A DNA stretch of 33,250 nt from a virus: positions 1-33,250 of IMG/VR virus record IMGVR_UViG_3300032291_001670; one strand, written 5' to 3'. The notes below the pieces were generated by a model that was not told the origin of the DNA, did no database searches, and saw nothing but the letters and a program-made list of their open reading frames with translations. Both the position numbers and the translations under genes were made by a program. The stretch's first letter is position 1; every line of letters begins with the position of its first letter. This document shows, piece by piece, positions 20,756 to 30,896 of the stretch.

Positions 20756-22246
20756 TTAATATTTCTTTAATATCTCAGCAACTTTGTATAAGAACATTTC
20801 TTCCTTACTGAACGCTTGAACTTCTTCAAAGAAACCTGATACACTAAATCCGTTTAACTTACCTTCCTTTACTTGATTCCATACCTCATCACCTTTTGGT
20901 GTCTTAGCGATCTTCATGGATAACATCCACGATCCTACAGGAACATCACCAAATCCGTATTTTACTGACTTATCATTCTCATCTTCCTTAATCCAACTCT
21001 CAATCACATATACATCTCTTACCGCTTTACCATCGTGCATCAAATCATTATTACGTGTATATTGATTCTTCATATACTTCTCACTTATCATACGAATTGT
21101 TTGTGCTGTAAAGAACACATAATATGGATTACCCATTGCATCTTTACGGAATATCTTTTGATCAGGTATCATTGCTGGTCCTAATACAATTCTTTTTTCT
21201 TCACTATCAATTTTAAAATATTGTTTTGACATTTTATCCGCTTGATTGATTTTTGATTGAGACCAACTTAACGCTGACTTTCCTCCCCAACTATCATACA
21301 TCAATTTACCACATCCATCTCCATATCCTTTACTTGATTCTAAATCTACCTCATGACGGGATAAGTAACTATACATCCTTTTAACTGTATCCAGACTGAT
21401 TGGTTCACCCTTAGCAAGTTGATTAGCACGTTGTTTTCCTACATCAGTTCCACAACTACCCCATCCATTTTCTTCCACATATTTCAATACCGCTTGTGCG
21501 TTGTTTTTAACACTATCAGGATAATCACTATAACTTTCAAATGTTGTTGGTTCTACCAATGATTTTGATATTGTATCACCTGATACTTCATCCACATAAG
21601 ATGGTAAAGGATTGTCATAACCAAATGATGCTTTACCTGGTACTCTTGTGTCGGGTTGAGGTATCCCTAATACATCATAACTTTCAGCACCATCAATTCT
21701 ACCTTTTGTACTTGATCCTTTATTAACAATTCTATCACCTTTTCTATATTCTATCTTCTGCCATAAATGTCTACAGTTATACGATCCCCTCCAAACCATT
21801 GCTGAACTTCCCAAATCGTTTGTAATACCCTCTAAGTCCTCAACACGGTACACAAAATTCTTTTGTAGTAAATCCTTACAAAACTCTCTTGTGGTGTCCT
21901 TAATGGGACTCCCTGATGCTTGTGGGTTAAGTACGTACTTATATCTAATTAACCTTTCTTCTGTATCCTCAAATGATGGTGAGTTTGGTGATGATGATAT
22001 AAAATCTTCTTTTACCATATCCCATCCATCGTTAATTAAATCATCTTCAGACTGACCTTTTTCAAGTATCATTGATGAGAACTTCATATCCTCACCATCG
22101 GGTATAAAAAAGTCTTCTTGTGTCTTATTGAACGCTAACCAATTAATGCAAATTGCAGGTTCATCAACTAATGATACTGCGTCAACACCTGACAACTCAT
22201 CATCTTCTTCAATCTTTAATTCAAATATTTTTTCTTTCTTTATCAT
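20756..22246 (-). CDS. XkdF-type prohead protease polyprotein
   Basis: The 496-residue protein has an N-terminal XkdF-like beginning (GVDAVSLVDEPAICINWLAF, 21-40). Next is a Mu-F-like block with DTTREFCKDLLQKNFVY and GSYNCRHLWQK (117-164), then a phage module NAQAVLKYVEENGWGSCGTD to KGYGDGCGKLMYDSWGG (249-322). The C-terminal serine protease core contains NNDLMHDG (His405) and GFSVSGFF (466-473). The protease core cuts scaffold and capsid proteins during maturation. The two inserted modules divide the protease halves, an unusual mosaic. The gene lies between the tape measure and the scaffold. Confidence 0.8.
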   Translation of the reverse strand: MIKKEKIFELKIEEDDELSGVDAVSLVDEPAICINWLAFNKTQEDFFIPDGEDMKFSSMILEKGQSEDDLINDGWDMVKEDFISSSPNSPSFEDTEERLIRYKYVLNPQASGSPIKDTTREFCKDLLQKNFVYRVEDLEGITNDLGSSAMVWRGSYNCRHLWQKIEYRKGDRIVNKGSSTKGRIDGAESYDVLGIPQPDTRVPGKASFGYDNPLPSYVDEVSGDTISKSLVEPTTFESYSDYPDSVKNNAQAVLKYVEENGWGSCGTDVGKQRANQLAKGEPISLDTVKRMYSYLSRHEVDLESSKGYGDGCGKLMYDSWGGKSALSWSQSKINQADKMSKQYFKIDSEEKRIVLGPAMIPDQKIFRKDAMGNPYYVFFTAQTIRMISEKYMKNQYTRNNDLMHDGKAVRDVYVIESWIKEDENDKSVKYGFGDVPVGSWMLSMKIAKTPKGDEVWNQVKEGKLNGFSVSGFFEEVQAFSKEEMFLYKVAEILKKY

Positions 22247-22264
22247 AATATAATATATATAATT

Positions 22265-24646
22265 TTATAATGTACTTAAATCCTTAAGTCTTGATTGTTT
22301 CTGTGCTTCAGTTGTTAATTCACTTGATACCACATAAGTTTTTATTATTTGAGGTTGCGTCATTGTTTCAGTTACTCTTGGATTATCATATCCTGCTTGA
22401 CCTGCAGCACCCTGACTGAATGATGTACCACCACCCATTTGATTCATTGCTGATAATAATGGTTGAAACATAGTTACTGCACCACGTGTCATTACCGCTT
22501 CACCACCTTCCGCATTGATCATAACCCCACCACCTGCGTGTCTTGGTCCATTAATCATTCCACCATCAGCATAATTCTGACCTAAGTTCGGTGCTGCGGG
22601 TGCTGCCGCTTGATTACCTTCTGCACCACCTGTACTTGCACTCTCATATTGTTGTGATTTAATCTTATTGATATTAGCAATACCCAACGCAATTGCTGCA
22701 GCTGCCGCAATACCACCTAATACAGGACCAACAATAGGAATTGCTGCCATTGCTGAGAACGCTGAGATTGCTGATTGGAACATCTGTATAGTTGCGTTTG
22801 CAATCTGTAACTTCTTGTTCTTTTCAAAATACTTTTTCTTAATCTCCTCTTGTTTCTGTTGGTTATCACCAGCAGCTTTCAACTCCCTATTCATTTGGTT
22901 CTCATATATTGCACCGAGTGCTGCAGTAATTTGAGTACCTATACCAGCAATTTTTGAAGCCATCTCAGCATACGCAACAATCTCTTGCATATTGATTGCT
23001 TTCCTATCTCTTGACGCTTTCTCCTGTATTTGAGTTAACGCATCTTGTTGTTCTTTTGCGTTTTTTGCTTTAAACGCATCTGTTTGTTTTAACTCCTCAA
23101 TTTCCTTTTGTTCTGCTTTCTTATTAATTTCCCTTAATACGTCATAATATCCTTTTGTTCCTTGAATCTGTGCACCTTGTTTGATTTGAAGGAATTTAAG
23201 GTCATCATCTAATTTTTTAATTTTTTCTTGTTCTTCCTTTTTGGTTGCATCATCTTTAACCTTTTGTTCTGCTTGTGCCGCTTGTTCCCTATATAATTTT
23301 CTAATTGCTTCCTTTTCAGTTTCATTCTTTTTAATGAACGCTTTATCCTTTTCTAAGTTTTCTAAATCTAATCTTAACTTATCTTGAATTGACGCAATAT
23401 CTCTATCCTTTTCATCCTTAATTAAACTTATTTTAAGTTCAATAATCTTATCATTTAACGCCTTTTCATTATTAATCCTATCTTCATTTAACTTATTAAG
23501 GTCTTTTGTATTGGTTGCTTTATTCTCCAAATATCCTTTTTCTAAGTTATTTCTTTCTACTACTAACTTCTTATATTCTGAACTACCAACCGTTTCTAAT
23601 TTTATTAGGTCGTTAATTCTCTTTAATTCACGTTGGTAATCTATATCTTGTGCGGATTGTTTATCCTTAAGTGCTTGAACCTCATCTTCACTTGCTTTAA
23701 CTTTTACACGTGCAAGTTCCTCTTCAGATTGTTTAACTGATTCATTATCATTGATAGTATCCTGTGCTGCTTTCTTTTTGTCTGCAGCCTCTTTTATTGC
23801 TGCATCTGACGCCTCTTTACGTTTTTGTTTTTCTTCTTCCTTCTGTTTCTTTAATTCTTCTAATCTTTCTTTTTCTTTATCTGCAGCTTCCTGTCCTACC
23901 TTATCAATATCATTAGTTGCTGCTTCAATTTGTCCTTTAGACACACCCAATTTCTCAGCAATAAACGCAAAGGCACTACCTACCTTACCAATAATCATTG
24001 CAAGTTTCTCAAATATAGGAACCGCTACCGTATTGATCAAAGCAAGTATTGGACCCATTACTGATGAGAACGCCTGACTTACTTTATTAAGTGCCGCTTG
24101 ACCTTCCTTAGTTTTACCTAATGCTTCCTTTAAGAACATGAACGCACCAATTAATCCCGTAACAATTGCAAGTAATGGATTTTTAGCAAGTACTTTAAAC
24201 GCTTTATCAACACCCTGAATTGATTGTCCGACAAAACCTGCGACACCTGGCATTGTAGCTAAGGCGTCCTCAAACTTCATTGCTTGAAGGGTTGTTATTT
24301 CAAATTTGTCGTTTAATTCGTCCAATTGTTTCTTAGCCGTGGACATTCCTTTCAAATCACCTTTCTCTTCTGCTTCCTGAAACGCTAATGTTGCTTGACG
24401 TATTTGTACCTTTAAAGACTTAAACTTTCCTTCAGTTTCAGATAATATCTCTTTTGTCTGATTAAAAGTCTTATCAGCGTTCTTTAACTCACTATTCAAC
24501 TTCTTCCACTCATCCGAACCCAATGGAAGATCATTTAATTTCTTTTGTGTTTCACTATATATTTTATTAAATTCATTAACGGATGTTTTTACAACATCTA
24601 ATTCTTTTCCGTTAACTTTAATTATAATAGGTATTTCTTTAGCCAT
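22265..24646 (-). CDS. Tape measure protein
   Basis: The 793-residue protein has an N-terminal helical region with KELDVVKTSVNEFNKIYSET, a hydrophobic stretch near 155-175 (PLLAIVTGLIGAFMFL) and long charged coiled coils in the middle. Another hydrophobic region lies at about 625-658 (AAIPIVGPVLGGIAAAAAIA). The C-terminal motif ADGGMINGPRHAGGGVMINA with EGGEAVM is typical of tape measures. It sets tail length, spans the tube and may help DNA cross the membrane. At about 0.15 nm per residue a tail near 120 nm is expected (inference). Its place after the tail-tip genes is the reverse of the common order. Confidence 0.92.
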   Translation of the reverse strand: MAKEIPIIIKVNGKELDVVKTSVNEFNKIYSETQKKLNDLPLGSDEWKKLNSELKNADKTFNQTKEILSETEGKFKSLKVQIRQATLAFQEAEEKGDLKGMSTAKKQLDELNDKFEITTLQAMKFEDALATMPGVAGFVGQSIQGVDKAFKVLAKNPLLAIVTGLIGAFMFLKEALGKTKEGQAALNKVSQAFSSVMGPILALINTVAVPIFEKLAMIIGKVGSAFAFIAEKLGVSKGQIEAATNDIDKVGQEAADKEKERLEELKKQKEEEKQKRKEASDAAIKEAADKKKAAQDTINDNESVKQSEEELARVKVKASEDEVQALKDKQSAQDIDYQRELKRINDLIKLETVGSSEYKKLVVERNNLEKGYLENKATNTKDLNKLNEDRINNEKALNDKIIELKISLIKDEKDRDIASIQDKLRLDLENLEKDKAFIKKNETEKEAIRKLYREQAAQAEQKVKDDATKKEEQEKIKKLDDDLKFLQIKQGAQIQGTKGYYDVLREINKKAEQKEIEELKQTDAFKAKNAKEQQDALTQIQEKASRDRKAINMQEIVAYAEMASKIAGIGTQITAALGAIYENQMNRELKAAGDNQQKQEEIKKKYFEKNKKLQIANATIQMFQSAISAFSAMAAIPIVGPVLGGIAAAAAIALGIANINKIKSQQYESASTGGAEGNQAAAPAAPNLGQNYADGGMINGPRHAGGGVMINAEGGEAVMTRGAVTMFQPLLSAMNQMGGGTSFSQGAAGQAGYDNPRVTETMTQPQIIKTYVVSSELTTEAQKQSRLKDLSTL

Positions 24647-24663
24647 AATTTATATAAATGTAT

Positions 24664-25140
24664 TTACGTTACTGTTACTGTTAAGGTCTGACATATTGGA
24701 TATATTGCTTTAAGTCCAATCATTCTTATTTCAAAATAATATGTCCCTGATGAGAAGGTTGTTAAACCCATCATAGAAGGGGTTACGGTGACCGTATTTG
24801 ATCCCGAATAGGTTGTTGAACCTGTTGTACCATTTGATACCAAATCAACACATCTCCACGGCTTATAATAGGTTTGACCACCCGCAATCAAATGAACTGA
24901 TAATAAATGTATTTGACCTGAACTTGATATAAATGGTTGTGCACTATTTTTAGACCACGTGTAATCATGAGTAAATGTTATACCTGTCGTTCTTGCTGTA
25001 CCTGATACCACAAAATTGGTCACCGTTCCTGATACACTAAAATCATTTATATTGTGTATTATATCTACATCATATTCTGATAACTCGTAATTTGGAAATA
25101 CAAAGTTGGTTTCGTTTAGTTGTGGTATGTACTTACTCAT
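24664..25140 (-). CDS. Beta-rich tail protein, function unknown
   Basis: The 158-residue protein is rich in Ser/Thr/Val strands: DFSVSGTVTNFVVSGTARTT and SGTYYFEIRMIGLKAIYPIC. It looks like one or two Ig-like beta sandwiches. It lies between the propeller protein and the tape measure, so it is probably a virion component of the tail tip. There is no signal peptide and no catalytic motif. Confidence 0.65.
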   Translation of the reverse strand: MSKYIPQLNETNFVFPNYELSEYDVDIIHNINDFSVSGTVTNFVVSGTARTTGITFTHDYTWSKNSAQPFISSSGQIHLLSVHLIAGGQTYYKPWRCVDLVSNGTTGSTTYSGSNTVTVTPSMMGLTTFSSGTYYFEIRMIGLKAIYPICQTLTVTVT

Positions 25141-25178
25141 ATTATTAAATATACTTTTTTAGTTATTGTGGTCTCAAA

Positions 25179-26585
25179 TTATTTATTATAAGACATATTA
25201 GTTATGTTTGAAACAGTTGGTGAATAGTTTGTTGTATTCCACGTTGAACCATAATCAGTTGAATATCTTAAAATAGTTCCACTACCTGCAATTGCATACA
25301 TATATTTACCTGATGCTGATACTGCCACATTTTTAAACGTACTAAATAATAATGAAGGTATTGATGTAAATGTTACACCGTAATCTATTGATAAATAAAC
25401 ACTTCCAATATAATTATTACCAACCAAAATATACTGTCCTGTTGAATTTATAGCTGAACAAATATTATTAGCATTGGTTACCCCTGTTAATACTTGTGTC
25501 CATGTTGTTCCACTATTACTTGATATATAAAATCTTGATGATGGATTTGATGGTTGTGGATAAGAATCTTTCCCTGAACCTACAAAAATATATTTATTAT
25601 CATCTGAAACAGATATTGTCTGCCATGCTCCAGTTCCTAAAGATGTAATTTGTGTAAAACTACCTCCAATACTATCTAATTTATAACAATAATTAGGAGT
25701 ATATGGATAAGCTACACCTGATGCAAAATATTGAGGGAAACCTAAATAACCAATCGTCATATCATTTGAGGTAAATGATGCGGTTTTTGTAGTCCAATTT
25801 GCGGCACCATCAGTTGAAATATATATATTATCCACCCCATATTCACTTATAGCAATAATCTGACCATCATAAGAAATATCAGATAGAGTATAACCTTTAT
25901 TACCCAAATTATATATTGGTGTCCACGTTGAACCTTTATCTAATGATTTATATGCGTATCCATATGTGTATGGAAAGTTTGGTGCATAGTTTGAAACTGC
26001 CACCATATAATCACCAAATCTACTTACTGCTCCACCATAAAAAGTAAATGTATTTCCTGATGGACCTATATTTGACGGACCAACATTTGTAATTGTTGAA
26101 CCATAATTTACTGATACTGCTAAACCTTGAGTTGTTCCTGTATTAGTTGCGGAATATAATAAAAACTGACCATCATTATAATAATTGAATTGTGGTACTG
26201 TTACATCCAAAATTAAATCATAAGAATAACTATCATAAGTACCGTTAGCAAAATAACCTTCAGTTGTATATGTATCTGTAAATACATTACCTGTAAATCC
26301 TGTTATATATGTATTCGTAATACCATTATTATCACCTGTAGCATCTGTGGTATAATTTACCCTATTAATTGTAATTTCTGTTCGTTGGTCTAAATAATTT
26401 AAATTGTTTATTTTAACTTTTAATATGTCCCCTGAATTTATATTTGTTACATATAATAAATGTACATCACTATATTCTGTATGTCTTAATTGATCATTAA
26501 CATAAACCTCAACATAAGTATTTAAAGGATAACCAGTTACGGGTGTATAATTTAATAAAACTGAATTTTTAGTTTGATCACTCAT
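25179..26585 (-). CDS. Sialidase/BNR-type beta-propeller virion protein
   Basis: The 468-residue protein has an N-terminal beta domain (about 1-130) and then a propeller with Asp-box repeats: SLDKGSTW (214-221), STDGAANW (257-264), SSNSGTTW (355-362), SIDYGVTF (399-406) and STDYGSTW (442-449). A weaker one lies near 158-165. The repeats are regularly spaced with the expected S-x-D-x-G-x-x-W pattern. The sialidase catalytic arginine triad is not evident, so a carbohydrate-binding role is more likely than cleavage. Its ATG overlaps the stop of the LamG gene as TAATG. Confidence 0.8.
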   Translation of the reverse strand: MSDQTKNSVLLNYTPVTGYPLNTYVEVYVNDQLRHTEYSDVHLLYVTNINSGDILKVKINNLNYLDQRTEITINRVNYTTDATGDNNGITNTYITGFTGNVFTDTYTTEGYFANGTYDSYSYDLILDVTVPQFNYYNDGQFLLYSATNTGTTQGLAVSVNYGSTITNVGPSNIGPSGNTFTFYGGAVSRFGDYMVAVSNYAPNFPYTYGYAYKSLDKGSTWTPIYNLGNKGYTLSDISYDGQIIAISEYGVDNIYISTDGAANWTTKTASFTSNDMTIGYLGFPQYFASGVAYPYTPNYCYKLDSIGGSFTQITSLGTGAWQTISVSDDNKYIFVGSGKDSYPQPSNPSSRFYISSNSGTTWTQVLTGVTNANNICSAINSTGQYILVGNNYIGSVYLSIDYGVTFTSIPSLLFSTFKNVAVSASGKYMYAIAGSGTILRYSTDYGSTWNTTNYSPTVSNITNMSYNK

Positions 26586-27403
26586 TATTGATATATAGTT
26601 TTTTTGGCATTATAATTATTTAATACTTGTGCATCCGTTAATGCCGTATTGTATATTTGAATATCACCCAATTTAAAAGGATATTTTAAGTTTGGTGAGT
26701 TGTCCCATTGACCACCTGACCACGCTTGAGTTGGTGTTCTTAATGTTGTATCTGTTGTAACTGTTGTATTATTTAATACACCATTTATATATATTTTTAA
26801 ACTACTCCCACTTGTCCAAACACCTGTAACATATATAAACGTTGTATCATTTACTAAAGAAACATTTGATGCACAAGTAACTTGACCTAATGTTGTAAAT
26901 GCGTCAACTCTCCATTGATTAGAACTATTACTCATTACAACTAAATTAGCAACTCCATTATCGATTATATTACCATTATGAATGAAATATGCAAGACCAT
27001 TAGGATTTGCTGCTATCCAACATCCGAAAGACCAATTACCTGTTGTTGTACCTGATGCTGAGTTTTGAAATGTGAAAGAACCTGGTGTTGTCGCACCACC
27101 ACCTATAAAATCAAAATAACCATTATACCGTTCATAATATTCCCAATATTGTGTTGATGTACTAAATGTTGCGGTAAAAGAATTTGGTGATATATCTGTC
27201 CATGTTAGTCCACTTGTATAACATCTACCATAAGTTCCATCTGAATATAACCATAAACCACTTGTTGTGATTGGTGGATTAAATGAAGGAGTTGGGGTTG
27301 GAGTAGGGGTTATTGTAGGGGTCGCAGTTGGTGCGGGTCCTGGAGTTGGAGTTGGTACTAATTGTGAATTATTTTGATATGAAGGGTATATTCTTGGTCC
27401 CAT
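26585..27403 (-). CDS. LamG-type (concanavalin-like) lectin domain protein with Pro-Thr linker
   Basis: The 272-residue protein starts with a short leader, then a Thr-Pro linker (about 17-43, VPTPTPGPAPTATPTITPTP). It continues with a jelly-roll domain containing GYFDFIGGGATTPGSFTFQN, NWSFGCWIAANPNGLAYFIH and the end IQIYNTALTDAQVLNNYNAK, characteristic of the LamG/ConA-like superfamily. It probably binds host surface sugars. Its layout mirrors the C-terminus of the 1162-residue protein upstream, suggesting module duplication. Confidence 0.8.
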   Translation of the reverse strand: MGPRIYPSYQNNSQLVPTPTPGPAPTATPTITPTPTPTPSFNPPITTSGLWLYSDGTYGRCYTSGLTWTDISPNSFTATFSTSTQYWEYYERYNGYFDFIGGGATTPGSFTFQNSASGTTTGNWSFGCWIAANPNGLAYFIHNGNIIDNGVANLVVMSNSSNQWRVDAFTTLGQVTCASNVSLVNDTTFIYVTGVWTSGSSLKIYINGVLNNTTVTTDTTLRTPTQAWSGGQWDNSPNLKYPFKLGDIQIYNTALTDAQVLNNYNAKKTIYQ

Positions 27404-27404
27404 A

Positions 27405-30400
27405 TTATATTCCGTATCTTGTTTTAAAGTAATCGTTTATTTGTGTTATTTCACTTGTTGATAATTTTCTATCATACATCAACGCAGGTCCTATTCTACC
27501 ATTCATAGTTCTATCTTGACCTGTAATTTTATCTTCACCCAAATAAATTGGTTCATTAAATGATGAAGTTGCTGGTGTGAGTGATGAAGAAACAAATGAG
27601 ACACTTCCTGATTTATATACACTTCTTATCCTTTCATCTCCAATTGATCCTGCAATGAAATTCCATGAACCTGTTGTTAATGTACCTGAACCTGTTTCAA
27701 TAAATTGTTGACCATCATGGTATCTTAAATCTAATCTATTAGTACTCTCTTGTTGATACAAACCATTTGTTATTGGATCAGTAGAACCTTCAGTCATAAA
27801 TCCATCATAACTTTGTGGATCATTTCTATATATTGCCATCCACATTGACCAACTGATTGGACTCATAGATAATGTTGTACCTGTAATACTATTATTATCA
27901 TTACCATTTAAATTAAAATATGCGGCAGAACCTGATACCCATGTGATACCTGTATTAATACTTGCATTACGACCATTTCCTGATAAGTCATATAAGACAC
28001 TACCTGAACCTGGATATGATGATATATTACCTGGATCATAATAAAATAATGAACCTGATACAGGAAATGGTAATGGTGTAGGACTTGGGGTTGGTGTAGG
28101 ACCTGAAGTTGGTGTAGGAGTTGGAGTTACAATACAAGGACTTGCTCCATAAGTTGTTGATGATCCTGTTGTTATTCCGTATGTATTTTTTGTACTATTA
28201 AATCCTGCACAATTAGACCATAAATTTGTTCCTGTAAAAGTGTCTGCAGTATTTTCCCAAAATGAAGATAAACTATAATTTAATCCACTTACATTACCGT
28301 ATATATAATCTAACATTGTATCACAACTACTATTATAACAACTACCACTAACATAATCTGTTTCAGTAATCTCCTCCATTGTATATGGTACATATTGAAC
28401 TTGGGCACTACCTGTATTGAATATTCTAAATGTAGAAGTAAACCCTGTTGTTGTCCCTGTTAATGAACCTACTTGTTGATCATAATATGTAGACCAAATA
28501 AAGTTTGTGTCTTGTAAATTGGGATTGGTAAAATCTGTCTTTAATTTAAAACAATAACTTGGTTGATCACAATAGGTATATTTAAAATACCTATCAACAT
28601 ATTGTTGAGGATTTAAGTTTAACTGAATTAACTCTACCTTAGTCAATTCTCTATTAGTTAAGTTAAATTCATTTATCTTATTAATTGTAAAATATTGTTC
28701 GTTGATTTTAATAACATCATTCCATTGGAAGTTCTGTATATCAGAATATTTTAAATCAAAATAACCACTAACAAATCTCGTATTAGGATTATATATATTA
28801 TTTATTCTTGTTCTATAGAAGGTATTATAAACATCATTTTCTGTATATGTATTAAAAGTCTGAATACCAATGTCTACAGGTAATTCTGAGTTGAATAATA
28901 TACTTAAACTATCATTATTAATTTTTTGACTATCTGATAAACCTAATGGCATCGTATGTGAAACCACCGGTATTCTTTCATAACTATCAGGTGTACTACC
29001 CGTATAAGTTGATGCTGCAACTTTAACTGTATAGGTATTAAAACTTGTTCCTGTTGTTGAATAAACCTCATTTACATCGTCAATAAAAGGGTTTGCTGTA
29101 CCTACCCAATAAAATATTTTTGGTTTAGATTTAACACCATTATACTGCCATCTAACTTGATTATCAACAGGATCAATTTTACTTGTTGCTGAGTAATTAA
29201 TACCCAACGGTAACCCTATATTCTCATCCCATTTTCTAATTAATTCAGGTGAGAATATGGTGTCTATTTTCTTTTCTTGTGATTTAAAATCAGTTGGGTT
29301 ATATACAATATTCTGTCCGTATATACGATTTACTCTATTCTTAAATTCTCTATTACCTTCATCACCATCCTCTAAATCTGTCAGTAATAAATTACTCTCA
29401 ATAAAGTTTTGTGCTGGTTCCACCGTAAATCCTTTATCCCATGATAACTTAGGAGTCCAATCAAATATCTGACCACTACCTATATAAAAATCGTATGGTT
29501 CAACTATAATTTGAGTTGGTATTTCAGGATCAGGAATAAATACTAAATTAAATTTCTTAGCTATTGAACTAAGTAAATCAATCTGTTTAATATTTTGATC
29601 TATAACTAAATCAAAAGTTACATCATCACCATCTTCATATTGTGCAGTATCTCCCACTTTTTTTGGAAGATAACTTAATCTACGTGAAATAGCAACATTA
29701 CCTGCACTACAAAAAAGTAATTCAGGAGTACCTACGTGTGTATATGTATATCCACTTGTTCCTGCTTTAATTGTTCCAAATTCTGTATAAAAAGTTGGTA
29801 GGTTAAAAGGTATAGTAACATTAATATCTTCAGTACAAAAACAAGGAATACCTGTACCTAATTTTACAACATAACAAGCAATATTATCAAAATATACTGC
29901 AACACCACTTGGAGGTAATTGTTGAATATTATTTACCTTCCACCCAAATTTAGTTCCCTCATATGAAAAATATCCATATAGATATAAACTTTTCATCCAA
30001 GGTGTATTCATAAAGTCAGACTTAATAGTATAACCATAAGTCTTAAAAATTAGTTTAATTAAACTCCAAACATTTAGACCAGGTTTTAACTGATTATCTC
30101 TTAAACCATATATTGGTGAATTAATTCTATATTCTAATACACCAGCAGCAGTCACAGCACTATAAGAACTAAAACTATCTATTGGTGATGTTGATGTATA
30201 TAATCTTGTTTGTCCTGATGTAACACCTGTAAAATTAGGTAATGGTGTACTACTCGTTCCACCTGTAGTTCCTGTTACGTTTGTGTACTCATATCCATTA
30301 TGAACTATGGGATAAAAATATGTATATGGATATTCACTGTCTTTATAAAAATTAGATTGATCAAATAGACTTGTAACTACACTCTGTGTAAATACATGAT

Positions 30401-30893
30401 TGAATGTATATTCTGTATCGTCAAAATCTAAGTCTTGTAATAGGTTATTACCTATCTCACCAAATAAATTACCTACAGTTGAATATAATGTTACATCATA
30501 TTCTACCTTACTATTTAATACATTAATTTTATTTAATCTTAAATAACCCTGAAAGTATGATTCATCATTTAATAATACATTACAAGCAACTCTACTCGTT
30601 GGATCAAAATATAATGATTGAATATCAACATTATAAAACGTTTCAAAAAATCTATTATTCTTTTTAGAACCTGGTAAAGTTAAACCTATTGATAAATCTG
30701 AATTACGTTTTGATATATCCTGTATTTCAGCAATAGATTTATTTATCTTAATAGGAATATCACCATATAAGTCTAATGTTGTAAATTTATATTGATTCCT
30801 ATCTTCAAAAAATGGAGATACAGGAATTGGTACCTGATATATAAAATCTACGATATTTGTTTCTACCCTTAATACTGTTTGTTGTTGACTCAT
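27405..30893 (-). CDS. Large tail-tip/baseplate-hub protein with C-terminal LamG domain
   Basis: The 1162-residue protein has a long N-terminal part with LRVETNIVDFIYQVPIPVSP and an alternating beta structure as in tail-tip hub proteins. A Thr-Pro linker (about 921-945, TPTPTPTSGPTPTPSP) leads to a LamG-like lectin domain (about 946-1162). That domain includes LFYYDPGNISSYPGSGSVLY, GRIGPALMYDRKLSTSEI and a terminal FKTRYGI. The N-terminal part most probably attaches to the tail tip and the lectin domain binds host glycans. Attachment by a linker to a lectin suggests exchangeable modules. Confidence 0.75.
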   Translation of the reverse strand: MSQQQTVLRVETNIVDFIYQVPIPVSPFFEDRNQYKFTTLDLYGDIPIKINKSIAEIQDISKRNSDLSIGLTLPGSKKNNRFFETFYNVDIQSLYFDPTSRVACNVLLNDESYFQGYLRLNKINVLNSKVEYDVTLYSTVGNLFGEIGNNLLQDLDFDDTEYTFNHVFTQSVVTSLFDQSNFYKDSEYPYTYFYPIVHNGYEYTNVTGTTGGTSSTPLPNFTGVTSGQTRLYTSTSPIDSFSSYSAVTAAGVLEYRINSPIYGLRDNQLKPGLNVWSLIKLIFKTYGYTIKSDFMNTPWMKSLYLYGYFSYEGTKFGWKVNNIQQLPPSGVAVYFDNIACYVVKLGTGIPCFCTEDINVTIPFNLPTFYTEFGTIKAGTSGYTYTHVGTPELLFCSAGNVAISRRLSYLPKKVGDTAQYEDGDDVTFDLVIDQNIKQIDLLSSIAKKFNLVFIPDPEIPTQIIVEPYDFYIGSGQIFDWTPKLSWDKGFTVEPAQNFIESNLLLTDLEDGDEGNREFKNRVNRIYGQNIVYNPTDFKSQEKKIDTIFSPELIRKWDENIGLPLGINYSATSKIDPVDNQVRWQYNGVKSKPKIFYWVGTANPFIDDVNEVYSTTGTSFNTYTVKVAASTYTGSTPDSYERIPVVSHTMPLGLSDSQKINNDSLSILFNSELPVDIGIQTFNTYTENDVYNTFYRTRINNIYNPNTRFVSGYFDLKYSDIQNFQWNDVIKINEQYFTINKINEFNLTNRELTKVELIQLNLNPQQYVDRYFKYTYCDQPSYCFKLKTDFTNPNLQDTNFIWSTYYDQQVGSLTGTTTGFTSTFRIFNTGSAQVQYVPYTMEEITETDYVSGSCYNSSCDTMLDYIYGNVSGLNYSLSSFWENTADTFTGTNLWSNCAGFNSTKNTYGITTGSSTTYGASPCIVTPTPTPTSGPTPTPSPTPLPFPVSGSLFYYDPGNISSYPGSGSVLYDLSGNGRNASINTGITWVSGSAAYFNLNGNDNNSITGTTLSMSPISWSMWMAIYRNDPQSYDGFMTEGSTDPITNGLYQQESTNRLDLRYHDGQQFIETGSGTLTTGSWNFIAGSIGDERIRSVYKSGSVSFVSSSLTPATSSFNEPIYLGEDKITGQDRTMNGRIGPALMYDRKLSTSEITQINDYFKTRYGI

Positions 30894-30896
30894 ATA

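Noticed and set aside
25556-25564. Third perfect TGTGGATAA DnaA-box sequence
   Set aside because: It is inside the propeller coding sequence with no promoter beside it, so probably chance.
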